Below, one piece after another: positions 1 to 5,735 of a stretch of DNA of 7,501 nucleotides. The notes under the pieces are model-generated. The model was not told where the DNA came from. It saw nothing but the letters and a program-made list of their open reading frames with translations, and ran no database searches. Position 1 is the first letter of the stretch. Each line of letters opens with the position of its first letter. Both the position numbers and the translations under genes were made by a program. Source of the stretch: Bacillota bacterium (lineage in GTDB: Bacteria; Bacillota; Clostridia; Christensenellales; Pumilibacteraceae); contig WQSV01000065.1 in assembly GCA_009787685.1 (NCBI GenBank), positions 1 through 7,501 on the forward strand, read 5' to 3'.

Positions 1-1
1 A

Positions 2-208
2 GACAACCCCATGGTCGCAAGAATAAACAGTTGCCATTACTTCATTCAACCAGACGACCCAACCGCCGCCTTTCAAGGCTATGGCGGACAGTTACACAAA
101 ATCAAATTCTTCGACGGCAGAATCATCGAAACAAAGAACCTTTGGTCACAAGGTCAAATTCCAACAGAATACCGTGATGTTCTACCTAACAACGCTGAAT
201 TCATCTAA
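2..208 (+). CDS. Partial small protein of unknown function (3' end only)
   Basis: The reading frame is open from the left edge to a TAA stop. The first ATG in frame, at 11, has no ribosome binding site in front of it (the preceding bases are agacaacccc), so the real start is probably outside the window. The visible 68 residues are compact and look genuinely coded. They include QPDDPTAAFQGYGGQ, then a short basic beta-like stretch KIKFFDGRIIETKNLW, and an acidic end with RDVLPNNAEF. I do not recognise the family. It has no signal peptide or membrane segment in the visible part. It lies upstream of a recombinase module and reads the same way, so it may be element cargo or the host gene next to an insertion; the sequence does not decide this. 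Confidence 0.5.
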   Translation, partial: DNPMVARINSCHYFIQPDDPTAAFQGYGGQLHKIKFFDGRIIETKNLWSQGQIPTEYRDVLPNNAEFI

Positions 209-216
209 TTGCCCTT

Positions 217-246
217 TTGTCATATTTTGGCGAATTTTAGCATAAA
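217..246 (+). promoter_or_regulatory. Possible weak promoter for the recombinase module
   Basis: TTGTCA (217-222) is followed after 18 bases by CATAAA (241-246), a modest match to sigma-A boxes. It sits in the 108-base gap before the 55-residue ORF and recombinase, where a promoter is expected. The match is weak in AT-rich DNA, and it overlaps the possible attachment repeat at 230-248. Confidence 0.25.
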
Positions 247-248
247 AA
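230..248 (+). repeat. Left copy of imperfect direct repeat flanking the recombinase unit
   Basis: The segment starts with GCGAATTT, then GC one dinucleotide later, then TAAAAA. It matches 2142-2160 at 16 of 19 positions, with differences at three internal bases. The two copies lie just outside the 55-residue ORF and recombinase, as end repeats of a small integrated element would. Serine recombinase sites normally share only a short core, so this is suggestive and not proof. Confidence 0.35.
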
Positions 249-316
249 TCTACACCACCTTTCTACGAAAGAACTTTTGATAAACGCAAGAATTAACTGA
301 TTTTTGAGTAGCTATT

Positions 317-484
317 GTGGAAAAACAAGATTTACAATTAGAAGCCGTCTCTATTAAGGCTACGCCTGAATTGAGGTTAAATCTTAAATTATCTATTTAT
401 AGAGAGTTGCACCGTGAAGGTTTTATAACCAAAAAGCAACTCAATTTTTTAATTGAACTACAATACAAGGAGGACAAAACATAA
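317..484 (+). CDS. 55-residue SHOCT-like small protein preceding recombinase
   Basis: The frame opens at a stop (305-307). Its only usual start codon near that point is GTG at 317. It ends with TAA at 482-484, two bases before the recombinase ATG. The product begins VEKQDLQLEAVSIK and continues with a helical stretch containing IYRELHREGFITKKQLNFL. That pattern (a short helix, then Gly-hydrophobic-Thr/Ser-Lys, then a second helix) resembles SHOCT-type C-terminal helical hairpins. Small ORFs of this kind often sit directly in front of large serine recombinases in clostridial elements (general knowledge, not searched). No good ribosome binding site precedes the GTG. The recombinase ribosome binding site is inside the last codons of this ORF, so the two are probably translationally coupled. 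Function is unknown; regulation or assistance of the recombinase is inference. Confidence 0.6.
   Translation: MEKQDLQLEAVSIKATPELRLNLKLSIYRELHREGFITKKQLNFLIELQYKEDKT
467..473 (+). promoter_or_regulatory. Ribosome binding site of the recombinase
   Basis: AAGGAGG lies 13 bases before ATG 487 and inside the 3' end of the preceding short ORF. It supports the 487 start and suggests coupled translation. The spacing is somewhat long. Confidence 0.6.
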
Positions 485-486
485 AA

Positions 487-2127
487 ATGCATTCATACAA
501 AAATATATTTGAGCAACATATAATTGTCTCTGCGTATTGTCGAGTTTCAACCGACAAGGACGACCAAGCAAACTCACTTGATAGTCAAATTAAATACTTC
601 ACTGATTTTATAAAAAACCACAAAACATGGCAGTTAGGTGAAATATATTACGATGAAGGATTAAGTGGGACATCTGTTAAAAAACGCAAAGCATTTAACC
701 GAATGATTCAAGACGGATTAAATGGAAAATTCCATTTAATTATCACCAAAGAAGTCAGTCGATTTGCCAGAAACACCGTTGACACGCTCCAATATACAAG
801 AACACTCAAAGATAAAAATGTTGGCGTTTATTTCATGACAGACAATATTTGCACACTAGACAGCGACGGAGAGTTGCGTCTTACCATCATGGCAAGTATC
901 GCTCAAGAAGAAAGTCGTAAAACAAGTGAGCGTGTTAAATGGGGTCAAAGGCGCCGAATGGAGCAAGGAGTTGTTTTTGGCAATGGAATAATATATGGTT
1001 ACTTTTTGAAAAACGGCAAGTTGTCTATAAACCCAGAAGAAGCTAAAACTATAAAATTCATATTCACCAGTTTTTTAGAGGGTCATGGAATAGAAAAAAT
1101 TTCAACAATGCTTGATGATGCGGGCTATAAAACTAAATGGGGAAAAAGATGGTATTCAAGAACTGTTTACGATATTTTGAAAAACGAAAAATATGTCGGC
1201 GATTTAGTGCAAAAGAAAAAATGCACACCAAACTTCTTGACTAAGCATAGAATAATGAATCCAGACCAAGATGACTTAATAATTAAACAAAATACTCATG
1301 AAGGAATTGTTAGCAGAGAAATTTGGAACCAAGTTCAACTTGAAATTGAAAGACGCTCAACTTCCTCAGAAAGAAAGATAAGATTTTCAAGTCGATATTG
1401 GTGTAGTGGAAAAGTTGTTTGCGGAGACTGTGGCGACACTTACACCTCTGTCAACAAAAACCACAACACTAGAAAAAAATCACATTACTTTTCGTGTAAA
1501 ACTTATGCTCGAAGAGGAACAAAAAAAGTAGATGAGTTTGGAAAAACTATTGGCTGCGACAATAGACCCGTTCAAGAGTATGGAATTAGATATATATTCC
1601 AAGAAGCACTCCGTTTTGTTGAGTTTAATAAGGACGAGATAAAAAAGGAAATTTTGCAAGAACTAAGATTAATTCAACAAGAGCAAGAACTCAAAAGCGT
1701 CGAAAACTTTGACAAAAAAATTAAAGAACTTGAACACAGGAAAATCAAATCTATCGACTTAGTTTTTGATGGAGTAATAAGCAATGAGAACTTGAAAAAA
1801 TTAGTTTCAAAATACGACGAGGAAATTGCTGAACTAAATGCAAAGAAAATTGAGACTGAATTATATAATCACAAACTCTCGAACAGAGGCGATTTCTTCT
1901 CATCCCTAATAAATGAAATTGACAAAATATTGCTCTTGGAATTAGAGGAAGAAAGAATTGAGAGTTTCAATAGCATCCTTGAGAAGATAGTTGTTTTCAG
2001 CAATAAAACCATGCTGATATATCTAAGTGGACTGGGTTTTGGCATCAAAGCACAGTATAAAACAACTGGCGGCTACCATGGCTATAACATTAATGTCGAA
2101 AGCATCAACATAGAAGAAATCGCATAA
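487..2127 (+). CDS. Large serine recombinase / site-specific integrase
   Basis: This 546-residue protein is a complete large serine recombinase, which cuts and rejoins attachment sites through a serine-DNA link. The N-terminal resolvase domain (about 12-160) has YCRVSTDK with catalytic Ser21, and SRFARN near 91-96 with the conserved arginines 92 and 95. The 'Recombinase' domain (about 170-290) includes GYFLKNGKLSINPEEA and ILKNEKYVGD. A zinc ribbon follows, with Cys312, Cys315, Cys337 and Cys357. A long charged coiled coil (about 375-470) follows, as in phage and integrative-element integrases, and then a beta-rich tail. Length and domain order are normal and no residue loss is visible, so it is probably active. 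The start at ATG 487 is supported by AAGGAGG at 467-473. It is probably co-expressed with the 55-residue ORF. No excisionase or relaxase is visible in the window. Confidence 0.95.
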   Translation: MHSYKNIFEQHIIVSAYCRVSTDKDDQANSLDSQIKYFTDFIKNHKTWQLGEIYYDEGLSGTSVKKRKAFNRMIQDGLNGKFHLIITKEVSRFARNTVDTLQYTRTLKDKNVGVYFMTDNICTLDSDGELRLTIMASIAQEESRKTSERVKWGQRRRMEQGVVFGNGIIYGYFLKNGKLSINPEEAKTIKFIFTSFLEGHGIEKISTMLDDAGYKTKWGKRWYSRTVYDILKNEKYVGDLVQKKKCTPNFLTKHRIMNPDQDDLIIKQNTHEGIVSREIWNQVQLEIERRSTSSERKIRFSSRYWCSGKVVCGDCGDTYTSVNKNHNTRKKSHYFSCKTYARRGTKKVDEFGKTIGCDNRPVQEYGIRYIFQEALRFVEFNKDEIKKEILQELRLIQQEQELKSVENFDKKIKELEHRKIKSIDLVFDGVISNENLKKLVSKYDEEIAELNAKKIETELYNHKLSNRGDFFSSLINEIDKILLLELEEERIESFNSILEKIVVFSNKTMLIYLSGLGFGIKAQYKTTGGYHGYNINVESINIEEIA

Positions 2128-2141
2128 AAAAACCACTTTGA

Positions 2142-2160
2142 GCGAATTTCCGCTTAAAAA
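2142..2160 (+). repeat. Right copy of imperfect direct repeat flanking the recombinase unit
   Basis: This segment begins GCGAATTT and ends TAAAAA, with 16 of 19 bases identical to 230-248. It starts 15 bases after the recombinase stop. It may be the right-hand recombination site. It also overlaps an 8-base imperfect hairpin (TTTGAGCG with CGCTTAAA) and the start of the 2154-2173 palindrome. Confidence 0.35.
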
Positions 2161-2181
2161 CGGCTGTTTTTAACTCTTTTT
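2154..2181 (+). terminator. Possible terminator after the recombinase
   Basis: TTAAAAAC (2154-2161) and GTTTTTAA (2166-2173) form a perfect 8-bp stem around the loop GGCT, followed shortly by a T-run at 2177-2181. It lies 27 bases after the recombinase stop. The stem is AT-rich and therefore weak, and the palindrome could instead be part of a recombination site. Confidence 0.4.
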
Positions 2182-2196
2182 AACCCATTTTACCCC
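2167..2196 (+). repeat. Three tandem 10-base units before the amidase
   Basis: TTTTTAACTC, TTTTTAACCC and ATTTTACCCC follow each other directly, drifting by one to three bases per unit. They lie between the recombinase and the amidase start. The period is close to one DNA turn, but the sequence is simple and may be coincidental. Confidence 0.4.
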
Positions 2197-2217
2197 TAAA
2201 AACTATATGGTGCTTTT

Positions 2218-3216
2218 ATGTGCCTAATAGATGCTGGGCACGGAGGAAGCGATCCGGGGGCAGTTAATGGAAACAGATTTGAAAAGGATGACACGCTAAG
2301 AATGGCATTTGCTGTTCGAAACATTTTAAGAAGCTGTGGGGTTAATGTCGTGATGACTCGCTCAAACGACACCTTCATTCCACTTGGAGAACGCTCAAGA
2401 ATAAGCAACAATCTTAACCCTCAACCGAGACTTTTTGTGTCAATACATCGAAATGGTTCAACAAACCCAAATTTCAATGGGACAGAAGTTTTCGTTCACC
2501 CGACTCGCCCACCCGCTTCAGTCGCAGCTGGAAACACTGTTTTAAACAACATTGCTAATATTAGTCCAATGGCAAACCTTGGTTTGCAAGAGGGTAATTT
2601 TAGTGTTTTGAGAGAGACTCGTGCGCCGGCAATTTTATTGGAACTTGGATTCATCTCAAACACAAGAGACAACCAGTTGTTCGATGAACACTTCTGCGAA
2701 TATGCAAGGGGTGTTGCTAATGGAATTATGCAGTCAATCGGTGTTACTTGCGGAAACCCTTTGCCCCCATCTCCTCCACCTGTTGTTCCACCACAACCAA
2801 CCCCACCAATTCCACCACCAACCGACATCATCAGAAATATTCAATCGACCCTAAACTCGCGTTATGATGCTGGACTTAATGTTGACGGTGTTTGGGGAGC
2901 AACATCAAATCGTGCGCTAATCAGAGGGTTTCAAACCGAACTTAATCGCGAATTCAACGCAGGACTTGTCGAAGACGGCATCTGGGGGCCAAGAACAAGA
3001 GGTGCAACAAGAATTCTCAGAAACGGTGACAGAGGCAATCTTGTCTGGATTCTACAAGCGGCTTTAAATCGCCAAGGTTTTCAGACTGGCGGACTAACAG
3101 GAGTATTTGGCCCAATGACAGAAGCAGCAGTCCGCTCATTCCAACAATCTGTCGGACTTCCAGCCGACGGCCTAGCTGGACCAAACACCTTTGAAGCATT
3201 GTTCCGATTAAATTAA
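2218..3216 (+). CDS. N-acetylmuramoyl-L-alanine amidase with peptidoglycan-binding tail
   Basis: This 332-residue peptidoglycan hydrolase should cut the bond between N-acetylmuramic acid and L-alanine. The Amidase_3 catalytic domain (about 2-172) shows the zinc ligands and catalytic residues: His8 in DAGHGG, Glu22, His77 in SIHRNG, and Glu142 in LLELGFISN. A proline-rich linker (about 181-204) leads to a peptidoglycan-binding region (about 205-332) with repeated DGxWG-type motifs and a final PG_binding_1-like unit containing AVRSFQQSVGLPADG. There is no signal peptide, so release would need a holin or cell lysis, as for phage endolysins or CwlC-like mother-cell lysis enzymes. The start is odd: ATG 2218 sits only four residues before DAGHGG, an in-frame stop lies at 2197-2199, and the only ribosome binding match is a weak GGTG at 2209-2212. 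The original 5' end may have been changed by the neighbouring recombinase element. Confidence 0.92.
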   Translation: MCLIDAGHGGSDPGAVNGNRFEKDDTLRMAFAVRNILRSCGVNVVMTRSNDTFIPLGERSRISNNLNPQPRLFVSIHRNGSTNPNFNGTEVFVHPTRPPASVAAGNTVLNNIANISPMANLGLQEGNFSVLRETRAPAILLELGFISNTRDNQLFDEHFCEYARGVANGIMQSIGVTCGNPLPPSPPPVVPPQPTPPIPPPTDIIRNIQSTLNSRYDAGLNVDGVWGATSNRALIRGFQTELNREFNAGLVEDGIWGPRTRGATRILRNGDRGNLVWILQAALNRQGFQTGGLTGVFGPMTEAAVRSFQQSVGLPADGLAGPNTFEALFRLN

Positions 3217-3282
3217 TATAGGTATTGAGACAAAAAAATTGTTTCAAACTTCTTCGTTCAATTGAACATCTTCATTTCATAA

Positions 3283-3332
3283 AATCAAAAATAACCTTGA
3301 CTTGTTTTTCTAAGCCAAGGTTATTTTTGATT
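3283..3332. terminator. Bidirectional terminator between convergent genes
   Basis: Arms 3283-3299 and 3316-3332 form a perfect 17-bp stem (core ATAACCTTG / CAAGGTTAT). Inside the loop, CTT 3301-3303 can pair with AAG 3312-3314. Runs of A and T within the arms give a U-rich 3' end in both directions. It lies 66 bases after the amidase stop and just past the end of the minus-strand cysteine-rich gene, so it serves both. Confidence 0.85.
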
Positions 3333-3336
3333 ATCT

Positions 3337-3543
3337 TTAGAATGATTTGAAAGTTGTGTTTAGCACTATTTCACAACACAAACAGAATTTGCAAAACCAA
3401 CACGAACAACAACATCTGCAACAACAGCAAGCAGATTTGCGTAAATTTTTCACAAAAACTGCAACCTCATTCGTTTCTAGTTCAATTTTTTCTCCATGAA
3501 TATTACCTTTGATATGCGACTTGCTTGTTAGTGTTTTGTTCAT
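3337..3543 (-). CDS. 68-residue cysteine-cluster protein
   Basis: This small protein has two parts. Residues 1-37 are polar and beta-like (SKSHIKGNIHGEKIELETNE, then VAVFVKN). Residues 39-57 hold twelve cysteines (CCCC, R, CCC, S, C, WF, C, KF, C, L, CC). It has no signal peptide or standard metal-finger spacing. The start ATG lies 11 bases after the stop of the DUF11-like gene, with AGGG overlapping that stop, so the two form an operon. It ends just before the shared terminator hairpin. I do not recognise a named family. Cysteine clusters on unsecreted small proteins are typical of cross-linked spore coat or crust proteins; metal binding is the other option. Both are inference. The cluster region is low-complexity, but the operon position and start signals support a real gene. 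Confidence 0.6.
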   Translation of the reverse strand: MNKTLTSKSHIKGNIHGEKIELETNEVAVFVKNLRKSACCCCRCCCSCWFCKFCLCCEIVLNTTFKSF

Positions 3544-3554
3544 TTTGAATTACC

Positions 3555-3938
3555 CTAGACCATCTCAACTTGGAATGTTATTATCATTGTTTCGCCTTGT
3601 TCGATTGTTGGAAGAACGATTGTCAGTAGTCCAGTCAAACCGACATAAGTGTAGGTCGTTATTATCCCATCAACTTCCACGCTGTTTGCAACGAGTTTGA
3701 TTTGAGTGATATCAAGAATATCAGTTAATGTTGGAGTCACAAAATCTTCATCTGCTTGATTGTCAATTGTGATGGTATAGGTTAAATACCCGCTCGCCCA
3801 AACTGACACACTCGCTGACTTTACCGCCGTCAATCCCGAAACAATTGTCGTGTTTAATTCGTTTGAATCAACGCCAAGTGGCAAGCTATCATATGTTCCG
3901 GAAACCAAAACCTTATTAAACAAAATTGAATCTGCCAT
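3555..3938 (-). CDS. DUF11-like beta-sandwich repeat protein, unsecreted
   Basis: The 127-residue product is a single domain resembling the DUF11 / TIGR01451 'conserved repeat' fold. It shows ASGYLTYTITIDNQAD (about 48-63), then TPTLTDILD, then the late strand pair GLLTIVLPTIEQGETMIITF. That order matches the usual G-x-LTYTI-x-N, TLTD and GE-x-ITF landmarks of the family. DUF11 domains are normally tandem parts of large secreted surface proteins. Here there is one copy, with no signal peptide and no sorting signal. The start is well supported by AAAGGAGGT 8 bases upstream. It is the first gene of an operon with the cysteine-cluster protein. A structural protein assembled in the mother cell onto a spore surface would fit both lack of export and the neighbour, but this is inference. 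Confidence 0.75.
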   Translation of the reverse strand: MADSILFNKVLVSGTYDSLPLGVDSNELNTTIVSGLTAVKSASVSVWASGYLTYTITIDNQADEDFVTPTLTDILDITQIKLVANSVEVDGIITTYTYVGLTGLLTIVLPTIEQGETMIITFQVEMV

Positions 3939-3946
3939 GTTTTTTT

Positions 3947-3955
3947 ACCTCCTTT
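3947..3955 (-). promoter_or_regulatory. Strong ribosome binding site of the DUF11-like gene
   Basis: Read on the minus strand, AAAGGAGGT lies 8 bases before ATG 3938. It fixes the start and predicts high translation. Confidence 0.85.
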
Positions 3956-3956
3956 C

Positions 3957-4281
3957 ACATACCTTTTGGAATATTGGTATATGTAGAAGAAAAACATCAA
4001 AAAAATCTGCATCTCTCTCAATGCAAATCAATGTCTTCAAACCCACATCCTTAACAATTTATGTCCCAAAAAAATTTTAGTCCCCTATTTTAATCAAATA
4101 TATTTTTATTTATTTCGACAAACCTTGCACAACATCAACACTCAAAAAACACAAAAAAATGACCCTTACACTCACAAACATCCTTTTATAAATTGCGCCA
4201 TATTTTAACGCTCTTGGTTGCAATAACTAATCTGCTTTATTGTGTGATTAGTTTTCATGCATTGTTTGAACATAAAAAAAA
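3957..4281. other. Gene-free AT-rich interval
   Basis: I see no credible gene in this stretch. It should contain the promoter of the minus-strand DUF11/cysteine operon, but no convincing sigma-A pair stands out. A minus-strand CATAAATT near 4050-4070 resembles a sporulation sigma-E -10 box without a clear -35. An 8-bp inverted repeat, AACTAATC (4225-4232) and GATTAGTT (4246-4253), has an overlapping alternative CAATAA / TTATTG pairing. Its role is unknown. Confidence 0.4.
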
Positions 4282-4309
4282 TCTAGTCTAGGATTAATCC
4301 TAAACTAGA
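4274..4309 (-). terminator. Terminator of the rhuM transcript
   Basis: Bases 4282-4309 form a 28-base near-perfect palindrome (TCTAGT, one variable base, TAGGATT, then the mirror). The single mismatch is a G-U pair in minus-strand RNA but a C-A clash in plus-strand RNA. Eight A's at 4274-4281 give a U8 tract on the minus strand. Both asymmetries point to termination of leftward transcription, 147 bases past the rhuM stop. Confidence 0.8.
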
Positions 4310-4456
4310 AATTATGTGGCAAAGGAGACGCAAGAGTATCAATAACTTAAATTTAGTTAATTTTCGTTCAAAAAGGTTGAAAAAAGTTCAATTTTGCTCA
4401 AATTTGTAATATTTGCAACATAACTTTGAAAAACCTTCTAGCAACCATATATAAAA
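4310..4456 (-). other. 3' untranslated region of rhuM
   Basis: This 147-base stretch lies between the rhuM stop and its terminator. It carries no plausible ORF. It contains loosely repeated GTTCAA / GCTCAAA and GGTTGAA patterns around 4365-4410, which may be simple AT-rich background. Confidence 0.4.
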
Positions 4457-5497
4457 CTATTTATCGTCCATCAACTCTTCAAGAAATTTATCGTAATCAC
4501 TCACGAATAAACGGTCTTGAATAATTCGGTATTTTTCAAATTCTGTTTCTGCGTGATTTTTTGCGATTTCGGCAGTGATTTTTCCTAAGTCGCCCAAAAC
4601 TTCCCTGTCGGTTGCAGAAATAAAAATATCTAGGCGCTTTGCCCAATCATTCATCGTCATTGGAATTTTTCGTTTCGCCATGTCTTCGGCAATGTCAAGA
4701 TACGCGGAAACAATTCGATTAAGGCTATAGATTTCATCTTCAGTTAAATAATTTTTTGCAACACTAACATCATGTTTTTGAATTTTTCCATGCGGAGCAT
4801 CAGCCCAAGTCGTCAAACCCATACTTTCTTTCTTTGAATCAGCGCGATGATAAACAACCTCCGCCGCCGTGTTTCCATGAACAGCATAGTGCATTTTGTT
4901 TTGGACTTTTGCAAAAAATTCTTTTGTTGATTTCGCCGTCACATCGTAGTCAAGCGAGGTTGCATAAATATCAGTAATTTTTTGATAAAACTTTCGCTCC
5001 GAAACCCGTATTTCCCTAATTTTTTCAAGTTGCTCTTCAAAATACTTTTCAGTCAAAATGCTCCCGCCATTTTTCAACCGCTCACTATCCATGACCCAGC
5101 CTTTGATTGTATAATCCTTGACAACTTGATTCGCCCACTTTCGAAATTGAACTGCTTTTTCATTGTTCACTTTGAATCCAACCGCAATAATCATTTGCAA
5201 ATTATAATGCTCAATTTCTCTTTCAACCTCACGACTGCCCTCTTTCTGAACTATTAAGTATTTCTTAATAGTTGCCGCCTCTTCCAACTCCCTATCGTCA
5301 AATATTTTCTTAATGTGTTGATTTATCGCAGAAACAGTCACACCATAAACAGCTGACATCATTTTTTGCGTCAGCCAAATATTCTCATCCTCATATCGCA
5401 TTTCAAAGCCATCACCACCAACCGCCGCAACATAAGTCAAATACTCTGCCGCCGAACTACGAACGCTAATTTCATTTTTCAATTTGTTATTTTTCAT
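4457..5497 (-). CDS. rhuM: RhuM-family protein
   Basis: This 346-residue protein matches the Virulence_RhuM family across its full length. An N-terminal helix-turn-helix-like region (about 40-66) has IWLTQKMMSAVYGVTVSAIN, followed by HIKKIFDDREL. The next landmark is HYNLQMIIAVGFKVN with FRKWANQVV (about 98-126). The C-terminal family core has QNKMHYAVHGNTAAEVVYHR (about 199-218), MGLTTW (226-231), VAKNYLTEDEI and LNRIVSAYLDIAE (about 247-271), and MTMNDWAKRLDIF (280-292). RhuM was named from Salmonella pathogenicity island 3. Homologues are widespread on mobile islands near restriction and toxin genes, and their biochemical role is unsettled. No active site is evident to me, and DNA binding by the N-terminus is inference. 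The ATG has no ribosome binding site; a possible promoter ends only a few bases upstream, so the mRNA may be leaderless. A predicted small RNA reads toward this gene. Confidence 0.9.
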   Translation of the reverse strand: MKNNKLKNEISVRSSAAEYLTYVAAVGGDGFEMRYEDENIWLTQKMMSAVYGVTVSAINQHIKKIFDDRELEEAATIKKYLIVQKEGSREVEREIEHYNLQMIIAVGFKVNNEKAVQFRKWANQVVKDYTIKGWVMDSERLKNGGSILTEKYFEEQLEKIREIRVSERKFYQKITDIYATSLDYDVTAKSTKEFFAKVQNKMHYAVHGNTAAEVVYHRADSKKESMGLTTWADAPHGKIQKHDVSVAKNYLTEDEIYSLNRIVSAYLDIAEDMAKRKIPMTMNDWAKRLDIFISATDREVLGDLGKITAEIAKNHAETEFEKYRIIQDRLFVSDYDKFLEELMDDK

Positions 5498-5505
5498 CTA
5501 CAACA

Positions 5506-5534
5506 AATATAACACAATTACACTCAAAACGCAA
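5506..5534 (-). promoter_or_regulatory. Possible rhuM promoter giving a leaderless mRNA
   Basis: On the minus strand, TTGCGT (5529-5534) is followed after 17 bases by TATATT (5506-5511). Transcription would begin around 5499, one or two bases before ATG 5497, where no Shine-Dalgarno sequence exists. The -35 box is poor, so this is tentative. Confidence 0.35.
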
Positions 5535-5574
5535 ACAAAATTATTGGCAATTTTAGTGTGTTTTTTCCGCGAAA

Positions 5575-5624
5575 TTAGTCACGGAAAAAGCAGTCCGTGA
5601 CTAAAACCATGACTAAACCGTGAC
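5575..5624. repeat. Four-copy GTCAYGG array upstream of rhuM
   Basis: TTAGTCACGGA (5575-5585) and TCCGTGACTAA (5594-5604) are perfect 11-bp inverted repeats 8 bases apart. Two more copies follow in direct order: CCATGAC (5607-5613) and CCGTGAC (5618-5624). Same-strand copies start at 5595, 5607 and 5618, so spacing is 12 and 11 bases, close to one helical turn. This is typical of a cooperative operator. It lies about 40 bases upstream of the possible rhuM -35 box. In RNA the inverted pair would also form a stable hairpin. Confidence 0.65.
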
Positions 5625-5653
5625 ACATTTGTTTTTTCTCGCATAAATAATGG

Positions 5654-5693
5654 AAAAAACCGCCCCTTTTTACCATGTTTTGGGCGGTTTTTT
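5654..5693. terminator. Strong bidirectional rho-independent terminator
   Basis: Six A's plus CCGCCC (5654-5665) pair perfectly with GGGCGG plus six T's (5682-5693), a 12-bp stem with a 16-base loop. It gives a U-tract in either direction. No plus-strand transcript unit is evident upstream, while a consensus promoter at 5856-5885 reads into it from the right. Its main role is therefore probably ending the predicted small RNA. Confidence 0.85.
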
Positions 5694-5735
5694 GCTGTGG
5701 GCTTACACACCAAAAAGTCGACTTTTGAATTTTTG

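Noticed and set aside
2496..2831. Minus-strand glycine-rich frame opposite the amidase
   Set aside because: It is the complement of the proline-rich linker and catalytic domain of a well-supported gene; its Gly runs merely mirror proline codons.
3256..3267. 12-base palindrome GTTCAATTGAAC
   Set aside because: It lies between the amidase stop and the terminator hairpin. Short AT-rich palindromes are common, and no partner copy or promoter is nearby.
3850..4080. Plus-strand frame opposite the DUF11-like gene start
   Set aside because: It has no ribosome binding site, an unremarkable composition, and overlaps the start signals of the better-supported minus-strand gene.
4225..4253. AACTAATC / GATTAGTT hairpin as a terminator
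   Set aside because: The stem is only 8 bp and AT-rich, the T-run is weak, and no plus-strand transcript reaches it. It is noted only as an inverted repeat.
5711..5727. Self-complementary AAAAGTCGACTTTT as an independent terminator
   Set aside because: It has no adequate loop and no U-tract of its own, and it lies just inside the stronger terminator. It is treated as part of the small RNA.
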